This document shows positions 1 to 6,356 of a stretch of 13,207 nt of DNA, piece by piece. The notes under the pieces are model-generated. The model was not told the DNA's origin. It was given only the letters and a program-made list of their open reading frames with translations, and searched no databases. The first letter of the stretch is position 1; each line of letters opens with the position of its first letter. Source of the stretch: an uncultured Pedobacter sp. (GTDB lineage: Bacteria; Bacteroidota; Bacteroidia; Sphingobacteriales; Sphingobacteriaceae); assembly GCA_946478755.1 (NCBI GenBank), contig CAMLDJ010000145.1:1-13207 (forward strand), read 5' to 3'. The translations under genes were made by a program, and so were the position numbers.

Positions 1-71
1 TTATCTTTGAAATTGCATTGATCGATTGTTCTCATTTTATTCTTTGTTTTGTTATTAAGGTTTGATTCGCG

Positions 72-503
72 TTACGGAATGATCTTTATCATCACAAAAT
101 GCGGGCCTATTCCCGGCACCTCAAATTCGTCCGATATCACCTCAAAGCCCAGTTTTTCGTAAAAACCGTAGGCAGAGCTCCGCGCATGGCACCAAATATA
201 AGAAGCATTGGCAGATCTCAGCTCATTAATTGCAAATTTTATAAGATCAGAACCATAGCCTCTGCCAGCAAAATCAGGATCTGTGGCCATGCCACGCAAT
301 CTAAAACCAGCACCAGACCTTCCCATGTAGTCTTCCGGGTAAAAAGTGGCTATGGAAACCAGCTCATCACCCTCAAAATGGCCCAAATGAAAATTACCTT
401 CGGTGTCATCGGTCGGAAAAACACATTTACCCCGCCCTGCATTGTTCCTTAGTACCCGGTTCCTCAAATCAAGCGTCTCTTCCGTGGTAATATATTTAGT
501 CAT
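72..503 (-). CDS. GNAT-family N-acetyltransferase
   Basis: A 143-residue protein with the single-domain GNAT fold, expected to transfer an acetyl group from acetyl-CoA to an unidentified amine in the cytoplasm. The acetyl-CoA binding region (motif A) is seen around residues 68-88, with RLRGMATDPDFAGRGYGS. The motif B region is near residues 104-120, with CHARSSAYGFYEKLGF. The C-terminal strand contains FEVPGIGPHFVM, typical of small stand-alone GNATs. The frame stays open to position 578, but the start at 503 (MTKYITTEE) is preferred: the extra 25 residues lie inside gap coding sequence and look unlike the family. From 503, the start overlaps the gap stop by 8 bp (ATGACTAA), which suggests translational coupling. 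No Shine-Dalgarno sequence is obvious. The family call is firm, but the substrate cannot be read from sequence. Confidence 0.88.
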   Translation of the reverse strand: MTKYITTEETLDLRNRVLRNNAGRGKCVFPTDDTEGNFHLGHFEGDELVSIATFYPEDYMGRSGAGFRLRGMATDPDFAGRGYGSDLIKFAINELRSANASYIWCHARSSAYGFYEKLGFEVISDEFEVPGIGPHFVMIKIIP

Positions 504-1491
504 AATATTGCTCAATTTTCTGGACGAGGTCAACCAGCCTGGCAGAATAACCAGACTCATTGTCATACCATCCGACAACTTTTACCAGATCACCTACAAT
601 GGATGTTAACTGGGCGTCAAAAATGCAGGAATGCGGATCATCTAAAATATCTACAGAAACAATAGGATCTTCTGTATAGGCTACGATCCGGCTCATTTCA
701 TTTTCTGCTGCCCTTTTGAAAGCCGCATTGATGTTTTCCTTGGTGGTGGGCGACTTCAAAATACAGGTAAAATCCGTGAGCGATCCGTTTAACACAGGCA
801 CCCGTATGCCGGCACCACCAAGTTTACCCTCAAGATGGGGAAAAATATTCGTGATGGCTTTGGCAGCACCTGTACTTGTAGGAATAATGGAAGCAGAGGC
901 AGCCCTTGCTCTTCTCAGGTCCTTATGCGGTGAATCATGCAGGCTCTGATCGCCGGTCATTGAATGAACCGTAGTAATGTAGCCATCCAGTATTCCCCAG
1001 TTATCATCCAATATTTTTACCATCGGCGCTACGTTATTGGTGGTACAGGACGCATTAGAAAGCACCGCAGCGCTTAGATCTATCTGTTCGTCATTCACCC
1101 CAAGCACAACCATGGGAACATCCTTATCTGCAGCTGGTGCAGATATCAATACCTGTTTCGCTCCCGCCTTCAGATGAAGCTCTGCACCTGCACGACTGGT
1201 AAATTTGCCTGTAGATTCCAGAACAAGGTCAATACCCAAGGCTTTCCATGGTAATTCTTCAGGATTGGCCTTGTTATACACCAGGATCTTTTTACCATTG
1301 ATGATCAGCGCATTTTCCTCATGCCCTACTTCTCCTTTAAATCCCCGGTGAACGGTATCGTATTTAAAAAGGTGAGCTAAAGTAATTGGATCGCCAAGAT
1401 CATTTATGGCCACAACATTGATATTTCGTTCAATTGCCGTACGTAAAAAAACACGCCCGATCCTTCCAAAACCGTTAATTGCTAATTTCAT
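496..1491 (-). CDS. gap: glyceraldehyde-3-phosphate dehydrogenase, type I
   Basis: A 331-residue glycolytic enzyme that converts glyceraldehyde-3-phosphate, NAD+ and phosphate into 1,3-bisphosphoglycerate; cytoplasmic tetramer in the family. The N-terminal Rossmann motif INGFGRIGR spans residues 5-13. Asp31, after the second strand (AIND), is the residue usually associated with NAD+ preference. The catalytic motif SNASCTTN places the nucleophile at Cys149, with its partner His176 in TVHSMTGDQ. WYDNESGYS (residues 308-316) is the usual C-terminal signature. Length is normal and all key residues are present. A TACTTTTG box 23 nt before the ATG fits a Bacteroidota promoter with a very short leader. 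The DUF1269-like gene lies upstream with a 78-bp gap, and the GNAT gene overlaps the stop codon. A catabolic role is most likely, but sequence alone does not exclude an anabolic paralogue elsewhere in the genome. Confidence 0.97.
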   Translation of the reverse strand: MKLAINGFGRIGRVFLRTAIERNINVVAINDLGDPITLAHLFKYDTVHRGFKGEVGHEENALIINGKKILVYNKANPEELPWKALGIDLVLESTGKFTSRAGAELHLKAGAKQVLISAPAADKDVPMVVLGVNDEQIDLSAAVLSNASCTTNNVAPMVKILDDNWGILDGYITTVHSMTGDQSLHDSPHKDLRRARAASASIIPTSTGAAKAITNIFPHLEGKLGGAGIRVPVLNGSLTDFTCILKSPTTKENINAAFKRAAENEMSRIVAYTEDPIVSVDILDDPHSCIFDAQLTSIVGDLVKVVGWYDNESGYSARLVDLVQKIEQYYD

Positions 1492-1513
1492 TTTGCTCGT
1501 ATAACTATGCGCG

Positions 1514-1521
1514 CAAAAGTA
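1514..1521 (-). promoter_or_regulatory. gap: putative -7 box of the gap promoter
   Basis: Read on the minus strand this is TACTTTTG, a full match to the Bacteroidota primary-sigma -7 consensus TAnnTTTG. It lies 22 nt before the gap start codon, which would give a leader of roughly 15 nt. No TTG is visible at the -33 position, so the promoter is supported by one element only. Confidence 0.45.
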
Positions 1522-1569
1522 CCTATATTCTTTAATGTAGCGGTAGTTTCCCCCGTCATAATATTATAC

Positions 1570-2178
1570 TTAAACGTTACCCTCTTTTTTAACTTCAGAC
1601 AACCGTTTTTTCTGACTTTTTAACCGGTTTTCCAGACGCCGTTGTTTTTCCGGATCCTCTGCCGTCGCAGATCCTTTATTGATCCAGGTCTCATACTGCG
1701 ATGCCTGATACCCCGCATCAAATACCTTATCCGCTACTTCAAACCGCTTCAACTCAATGGCAAGCGGATTAAGTGAGGCATCAACCGGGGTTTGCCAGTC
1801 TTCCCATACATGAGCAACGAGTAAAGCTTTACCAGCTGGTATACCGGCCGACACGACCTCAAGATAATCAGATCTGTCTTCAGCCCTTAGGGTTTCACCT
1901 GCTGAACCGGCAATCATCCCTCCTGCTACGCCAACAATAAATCCAAGCGGCCCCGCCAAAAGTCCTACCAGCCCGCCAACTAAGGCACCTCCTACTACTC
2001 CTGAACCTTCCGCCTTGTCTTTAGCCGATTTGATCGCCGTTTCCCCAAACTCATCTTTACTCAGCAAATAGGATTCGCCCAGTGACAGATCGTTTATCAG
2101 GTCAAGTTGCTGTAAGGCCTGCAATCCTTTAAATGCCTCCACCTCATTGTCAAATAATGCATGAATTATTTTTTCCAT
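1570..2178 (-). CDS. DUF1269-like protein with glycine-rich hydrophobic core
   Basis: A 202-residue protein of unknown function. The N-terminal part (residues 1-55) opens with KIIHALFDNEVEAFKGLQAL, resembling the ferredoxin-like start of DUF1269 and related stress-associated proteins. Residues 57-94 form a glycine- and alanine-rich hydrophobic stretch (GGALVGGLVGLLAGPLGF), which looks like a glycine-zipper membrane-associating hairpin. A second alpha/beta segment follows at residues 100-150. The C-terminus (about 174-198) is strongly charged and probably helical or coiled coil. The gene lies 60 bp after the M1 peptidase stop and 78 bp before gap, all on one strand, so co-transcription with the peptidase is possible. 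No enzymatic motif is visible. The family assignment comes from the overall pattern, not from a search. Confidence 0.7.
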   Translation of the reverse strand: MEKIIHALFDNEVEAFKGLQALQQLDLINDLSLGESYLLSKDEFGETAIKSAKDKAEGSGVVGGALVGGLVGLLAGPLGFIVGVAGGMIAGSAGETLRAEDRSDYLEVVSAGIPAGKALLVAHVWEDWQTPVDASLNPLAIELKRFEVADKVFDAGYQASQYETWINKGSATAEDPEKQRRLENRLKSQKKRLSEVKKEGNV

Positions 2179-2238
2179 AGTATTCTTCCATTTGAACTAT
2201 GTAATTAAGACAATTGAAAAACTGCTTTGTTTTTTCGC

Positions 2239-3819
2239 CTACTCGAATTTACCTTCTTTACTGAGCAATTGAAAGTACTTGTCCAGATTTACACCAATCG
2301 ATTGCTCGAACGCAGCTTTAAGATCTTGTGGCTGGGGATGCTTGTCATGCCAGAGATCAAAATAGTGCTTAAACGCAGCATCAACCTTTTCTCTTCCCAC
2401 ACCATCTTCCAGTATGTACAACCACAACGCTGTTTTTAAATAGGAAGCCGTGCTGTATTCGTCCGACGTTGTAAATTTATCAGAAGGGATATCAATGGCC
2501 GACTGCATGGGTATTCCACTCAAAGCGCCATAAATGGCTCCTAAAAATTCCTTAACCGGCAAAGCCTGAACCTCAATAGGGATCTTATCTCCGAATATCG
2601 AGTTCAATCTGTACTTTTCCGCTTCGTACCTGAACTGAAAATAAGTATTCAATCCTTCATCCTGCCAGGCATGCTGCCGCTCATTACTGCCCAGCATACT
2701 CATAAACCAGTTGTGCCCCACCTCGTGAGCGATTACCCCATCAAGGGATTCCTTTTTCGCATCCGGACTGGTAATCAGCGTAATCGTCGGATACTCCATC
2801 CCCCCGCTCGAATTATTTTTAGGTCCCTCCACTACCTGTACCACCGGGTATTCATATTCGCCTATCCATTTGCTATAGCGCTTAACCGCATCCTTAGCGT
2901 AATCCACACTATAATTCCACAGCGTGCTGTCTTTATTATGGTAATAGGTAAAGGCATCTATCACCTTTCCGGACCCCAGTTTTAGGGTATCGTACTGAAC
3001 CACAAAGTCTTTATCAGCAAACCACGCAAAGTCCGGCACATTGGCCATCTTATAATTTAGCTTTTTAACCCCCTTTTTATTTTGGGCGACATATAATACC
3101 GGTTTGCCATTCCGGTTGGCCGCATTCTTTGCACCAATGCGCTTATAGGCCGACAGTTCATCCGCATTTTGCAAAACACCTGTCGCCCCCACTACGTAGT
3201 CAGCAGGTACCGTAATATTTACGTTAAAAGACGCATAATCACTGTAAAACTCCCCCATATCCAGGTACGGAAATTCGTGCCAGCCATTTTTATCGAATAC
3301 CGCAGGCTTCGGGTACCACTGGCAAACCATAAATTCTCCATCGGCAAATCCCGATCTTGAAAAATAAGACGGCAGTTTTACCTTAAAATCAGTAGTGATG
3401 GTCACCGAATCACCGGGCTTTAATGGCTTGGAGAGCTTTAGCTTAAGCACGTCAATATACTCGGGATTTGGATGTGCTTCGGTCGTAGCGGCTTTGCCAT
3501 TCACTTTAAAATTCAACCCTTCTATACTCCCATAAGTATACTTATCCAGTTTTCCAGCTCTGGCAGTATCATTTTTTAGCTGACGAAATAGGGCCGTTTG
3601 TTCGTTCTTATAAGCATTTGGCCAGATATGAAACCAGATAAAATCAAGGCTTGAAGGGGAATTGTTCTTATAGACGATCGATTCAAAACCCTTTAATGAT
3701 TTCTCCTGATCGTTTAGCGTTACATCTATCTTGTAACTTACCTGTTGCTGCCAGTATTTTTCCTGTCCGACAACAATCGAACTAAAAAATACAAGGGCCA
3801 GGGTTAAATATCTATTCAT
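2239..3819 (-). CDS. secreted M1-family zinc metallopeptidase
   Basis: A 526-residue predicted exported aminopeptidase-like enzyme. Residues 1-18 form a signal peptide (basic start, hydrophobic LTLALVFFSSIVV, then G-Q at the likely cleavage site). The N-terminal beta domain covers roughly residues 25-270. The exopeptidase-type motif GGMEYP (339-344) matches the GxMEN box of M1 enzymes. The zinc site is HEVGH (365-369) with the third ligand Glu388 in WQDEGLNTY, 18 residues further on; Glu366 is the general base. A Tyr in the YSTASYLKT segment (residues 455-463) is likely the transition-state tyrosine. The protein lacks the ERAP-like C-terminal domain of long M1 enzymes and resembles the shorter periplasmic Bacteroidota group. 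It probably trims peptides in the periplasm or at the cell surface. The start is set by the signal peptide and by a promoter about 50 nt upstream. Confidence 0.92.
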   Translation of the reverse strand: MNRYLTLALVFFSSIVVGQEKYWQQQVSYKIDVTLNDQEKSLKGFESIVYKNNSPSSLDFIWFHIWPNAYKNEQTALFRQLKNDTARAGKLDKYTYGSIEGLNFKVNGKAATTEAHPNPEYIDVLKLKLSKPLKPGDSVTITTDFKVKLPSYFSRSGFADGEFMVCQWYPKPAVFDKNGWHEFPYLDMGEFYSDYASFNVNITVPADYVVGATGVLQNADELSAYKRIGAKNAANRNGKPVLYVAQNKKGVKKLNYKMANVPDFAWFADKDFVVQYDTLKLGSGKVIDAFTYYHNKDSTLWNYSVDYAKDAVKRYSKWIGEYEYPVVQVVEGPKNNSSGGMEYPTITLITSPDAKKESLDGVIAHEVGHNWFMSMLGSNERQHAWQDEGLNTYFQFRYEAEKYRLNSIFGDKIPIEVQALPVKEFLGAIYGALSGIPMQSAIDIPSDKFTTSDEYSTASYLKTALWLYILEDGVGREKVDAAFKHYFDLWHDKHPQPQDLKAAFEQSIGVNLDKYFQLLSKEGKFE

Positions 3820-3872
3820 TATGAAGTATTTTTTGTGTAAGTCTTTAAACCAACGGGCTGTCCGCAGGCTTC

Positions 3873-3901
3873 GAAAGATAATAATTTTTATAACAGGTCA
3901 A
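3873..3901 (-). promoter_or_regulatory. putative promoter of the M1 peptidase gene
   Basis: On the minus strand a TTG (3899-3901) is followed by 18 nt and then TATCTTTC (3873-3880). This matches the Bacteroidota arrangement of -33 TTG and -7 TAnnTTTG with one mismatch at the last base. Transcription would start near 3866, leaving a leader of roughly 47 nt before the ATG at 3819. It is the most complete two-element promoter candidate in the window. Confidence 0.5.
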
Positions 3902-4052
3902 ATTCAACTCGTCAGTAAATTTGATAAAAACTATGCCGAAATTATTGCGGCATTGATCCCGAAGAGAAAGCCGACTATTTTAAAGTTTTTTTTTACCAAA
4001 CCTATCCTAATTGTCGGTGTTTAATAAGGGTAATCATTAAAATCAACATACC

Positions 4053-4193
4053 ATGAAAACGCCTAAATCAAAAACAGAGAAAGCCGAAGTAAAAGAACAG
4101 AAAAAACCAAAAGGTGCAGAACCTGAAAATGCAACTTCGGCCAAGGATGCGAAAAAAGTTAAAACTACTAAGGAGAAAACCACTAAGAAATAA
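4053..4193 (+). CDS. small lysine-rich protein
   Basis: A 46-codon gene starting MKTPKSKTEKAEVKEQ and ending KEKTTKK. Sixteen of 46 residues are Lys, mixed with Thr, Ala, Pro and Glu; there are no hydrophobic core residues, so it should be disordered. The composition resembles the lysine-rich tails of histone H1-like and other nucleic-acid-binding proteins, but no domain is recognisable. Its stop is followed after only two bases by the start of the next small gene, suggesting a two-gene unit. No minus-strand gene overlaps it, so it is not a shadow of another gene. It is divergent from the M1 peptidase gene, with a 233-bp spacer at 3820-4052 that holds a small inverted repeat (ATGCCG at 3933, CGGCAT at 3948). 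Function is unknown; a DNA- or RNA-binding role is only an inference from charge. Confidence 0.6.
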   Translation: MKTPKSKTEKAEVKEQKKPKGAEPENATSAKDAKKVKTTKEKTTKK

Positions 4194-4195
4194 CC

Positions 4196-4414
4196 ATGGA
4201 AATAAAAAAGCAAAAAGCCGCTAAAAACCATCCTGAAAATGACAATTTGTTAAAAAAACATAGCCACCCGGACGGTCTGGATAATTGGAACGACCGTTTA
4301 GACCACAACCTGGAGACTGAACATGAAGGCGATGAAGCGGCCGACGAACATGCCCGCGATTATTCTGAAAAACACGGAAGTGGTGACCAGTCCGACGAAA
4401 ATCGAACTTCTTAA
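4196..4414 (+). CDS. small hydrophilic Asp/Glu/His-rich protein
   Basis: A 72-residue protein with a basic start (MEIKKQKAAKNHPEN) and an acidic, histidine-containing remainder (NWNDRLDHNLETEHEGDEAADEHARDYSEKHG). It has no transmembrane segment, signal peptide or cysteine, and is likely disordered or weakly helical. It starts two bases after the stop of the lysine-rich gene, so the two are probably translated together, and its net charge is opposite to its partner's. Its stop TAA overlaps the helicase stop on the other strand within a TTAA at 4411-4414. I do not recognise the family. The lack of an overlapping gene for most of its length and its protein-like composition support it being real. 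Confidence 0.6.
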   Translation: MEIKKQKAAKNHPENDNLLKKHSHPDGLDNWNDRLDHNLETEHEGDEAADEHARDYSEKHGSGDQSDENRTS

Positions 4415-6321
4415 TCCAGGTCAGCAAATTCCCATGCACTCTTGTAGGCTCCGGATTTTTCTGCATAATCAATAAAATCTGCGTAAAATGGCAGTCGTGA
4501 CAGTGTTGCGCTATCTCCAATAACCACAAGTTTTTTTCTCGCCCTGGTCATAGCCACGTTCATCCGTCGGATATCAGATAAAAATCCGATCACACCTTCC
4601 GCATTACTCCGTGTCATACCGATATAAACGATATCCCTTTCCTGTCCCTGGAAACTGTCTATCGTATTAACCGAAATTTTTCCGGCATAGGGTTGCAGAT
4701 CCGGACTGTCAGGCAGCAGATCTTTTAATACCTGTATTTGTTGCTTATAAGGAGAAATAATGGCTATTGTCGGGAATGCTTCAATAGGATAAACCGGCCC
4801 AAGTTTTTGGATCAGCAGGCTGAGGTGCTTTAGCAAAAATACAGCTTCCTCCCTGTTATACGTACTTGTACCTTCTGTTTGTTCTTCAAAACCACAACCA
4901 GCTGTATCTACAAAGTTTAAGGCTGTATCTTCCGGAAACAACAAATGTCCGGCTACGGACTGATGTGCTTTCAATTTTCCGCCATAAAATACGTCGGACG
5001 AATAACACATGATCTGCGCATTCATTCTGTATTGTTCTTCGAGCAAGACAACCGCATGTGGATGCAGCACCACACATTTCTCCAATAGCGTGGTACTTAA
5101 GCCCGCCCTGGCGGCCTCATTGGATTTTATAGTGGGCGACAACTGACAATGGTCTCCCGCTAAAATAACGCGTTCAGCTTTCAATATTGGGATCCAGCAG
5201 GCAGGTTCTAATGCCTGTCCAGCCTCATCAATGACGACAGTATCAAAGTTCCGGTCTTTAATCGTATAATGACTTGCACCTACTAAGGTCGCTGTAACTA
5301 TCTGTGCTTTTTCGATCAGGTCTTCCATGATATACTGTTCCGTGCTGGCTACAGACTTCATGATCTTATGCGCCTCGTCAAACAGTGCCTTACGCTGCTC
5401 TTTTTCTGCCCTGCCAAAATTTCTTTTGTACTTGTGGGCCATGTTTTTATACTCCGCAGCCTGCTTCTTCAAGTCTTTAACTTCCTTTATGGCGGAATGA
5501 CCGGCCATCTTGCTATCCAGCGTTAAAGAGAACAGTTTTTCAGATACCCTTGCCGGATTACCAATACGCAAAACATTCAGACCTTCATCAGCTAATCTTT
5601 CACTCAGGAGGTCAACCGCGGTATTGCTTGGCGCCACCACCAGAATTTGTTTTCCGTATTGCTTGATCAGTGCCTTAACCGCCTGAACCAAGGTAGTTGT
5701 TTTACCTGTACCCGGGGGACCATGAACAATAGCCAGTTGCTGTGCAGCAACAATCCGATTCACAGCAAGTTGCTGTACTTCATTCAATTGTGCAATCGGA
5801 TAGGGAAAGATATCATCTGCAAATGAAGGAGTATCTGTTCCCGTTAACACTTTGATCAGCCGATGATCATCTGCCTGTTCATTCCGCTGTGATGCCCGTT
5901 TAACAGCACCCTGCATTTCATCATAGCTGTGATCATCAAAAAGTACGTCAACACCTAATTTACCATCTCGCGACCAGTCTGGCAGCTCATCTGTGCGTAA
6001 AGTAATTTTTAAGCGATTGCCACCCTGATAAGCGATCAGCCCTTCAACCCTATCATTTTTTGGATCATGATTGGAAAACAAGACTGCAGGCATGCCGAAC
6101 CGGAGCTGATGCGGTAGATCCTGATGTGTAGTGCGTTCTACCTCAACAGTCAAATAATCTCCCCGACTCATTTCCGATCCCCGGATCGCAACAGGATACC
6201 AAGTTAAACCATTTGCTCTGCGTTCCGCAACGGAAAGTGTTTCCTTCTGTCTGATATAAGCTTGTAGATCGGCTGAACGTTCCTTTTTAAGCAGGTCAAG
6301 CAGTTTTTTAAAATAAGGCAT
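4411..6321 (-). CDS. superfamily 1 DNA/RNA helicase, SMUBP2/IGHMBP2 type
   Basis: A 636-residue ATP-dependent helicase of the Upf1-like SF1 branch, acting on DNA or RNA in the cytoplasm. The order is: N-terminal beta-barrel region (about 1-150), Q-motif LNEVQQLAV (179-187), Walker A GPPGTGKT (201-208), a charged helical insertion (about 276-325, the 'stalk' seen in this branch), Walker B DEAG (365-368), motif III GDHCQLSP (389-396), motif IV EEQYRMN (428-434), motif V TIDSFQGQE (553-561) and motif VI RRMNVAMTRAR (585-595). All catalytic residues are intact. It lies 35 bp downstream of the FAD dehydrogenase gene on the same strand, but a TACCTTTG box just before the ATG suggests its own promoter. 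The start is supported by family-like sequence from residue 2 onward. The physiological substrate is unknown. Confidence 0.93.
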   Translation of the reverse strand: MPYFKKLLDLLKKERSADLQAYIRQKETLSVAERRANGLTWYPVAIRGSEMSRGDYLTVEVERTTHQDLPHQLRFGMPAVLFSNHDPKNDRVEGLIAYQGGNRLKITLRTDELPDWSRDGKLGVDVLFDDHSYDEMQGAVKRASQRNEQADDHRLIKVLTGTDTPSFADDIFPYPIAQLNEVQQLAVNRIVAAQQLAIVHGPPGTGKTTTLVQAVKALIKQYGKQILVVAPSNTAVDLLSERLADEGLNVLRIGNPARVSEKLFSLTLDSKMAGHSAIKEVKDLKKQAAEYKNMAHKYKRNFGRAEKEQRKALFDEAHKIMKSVASTEQYIMEDLIEKAQIVTATLVGASHYTIKDRNFDTVVIDEAGQALEPACWIPILKAERVILAGDHCQLSPTIKSNEAARAGLSTTLLEKCVVLHPHAVVLLEEQYRMNAQIMCYSSDVFYGGKLKAHQSVAGHLLFPEDTALNFVDTAGCGFEEQTEGTSTYNREEAVFLLKHLSLLIQKLGPVYPIEAFPTIAIISPYKQQIQVLKDLLPDSPDLQPYAGKISVNTIDSFQGQERDIVYIGMTRSNAEGVIGFLSDIRRMNVAMTRARKKLVVIGDSATLSRLPFYADFIDYAEKSGAYKSAWEFADLD

Positions 6322-6326
6322 AAAGT

Positions 6327-6334
6327 CAAAGGTA
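6327..6334 (-). promoter_or_regulatory. putative -7 box immediately before the helicase start
   Basis: Read on the minus strand this is TACCTTTG, a perfect TAnnTTTG match, ending only 5 nt before the helicase ATG. Transcription would begin at or next to the start codon, giving a leaderless or nearly leaderless mRNA. No -33 TTG is seen at the right distance, so a chance match remains possible. Confidence 0.35.
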
Positions 6335-6356
6335 CGTATCTATTTTTATCAGTAGT

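Noticed and set aside
2..9. Plus-strand TATCTTTG promoter box at the left edge
   Set aside because: It matches TAnnTTTG but would read into the antisense of the GNAT gene, with no plus-strand gene following; most likely chance.
503..578. Longer GNAT start at 578 adding 25 residues
   Set aside because: The extra residues lie wholly inside gap coding sequence and do not resemble GNAT N-termini; the ATG at 503 overlapping the gap stop is the normal coupled arrangement.
3821..4024. Plus-strand frame of 67 codons upstream of the small gene pair
   Set aside because: It fills the divergent promoter region of the M1 gene, has no family-like features, and overlaps the best promoter candidate there.
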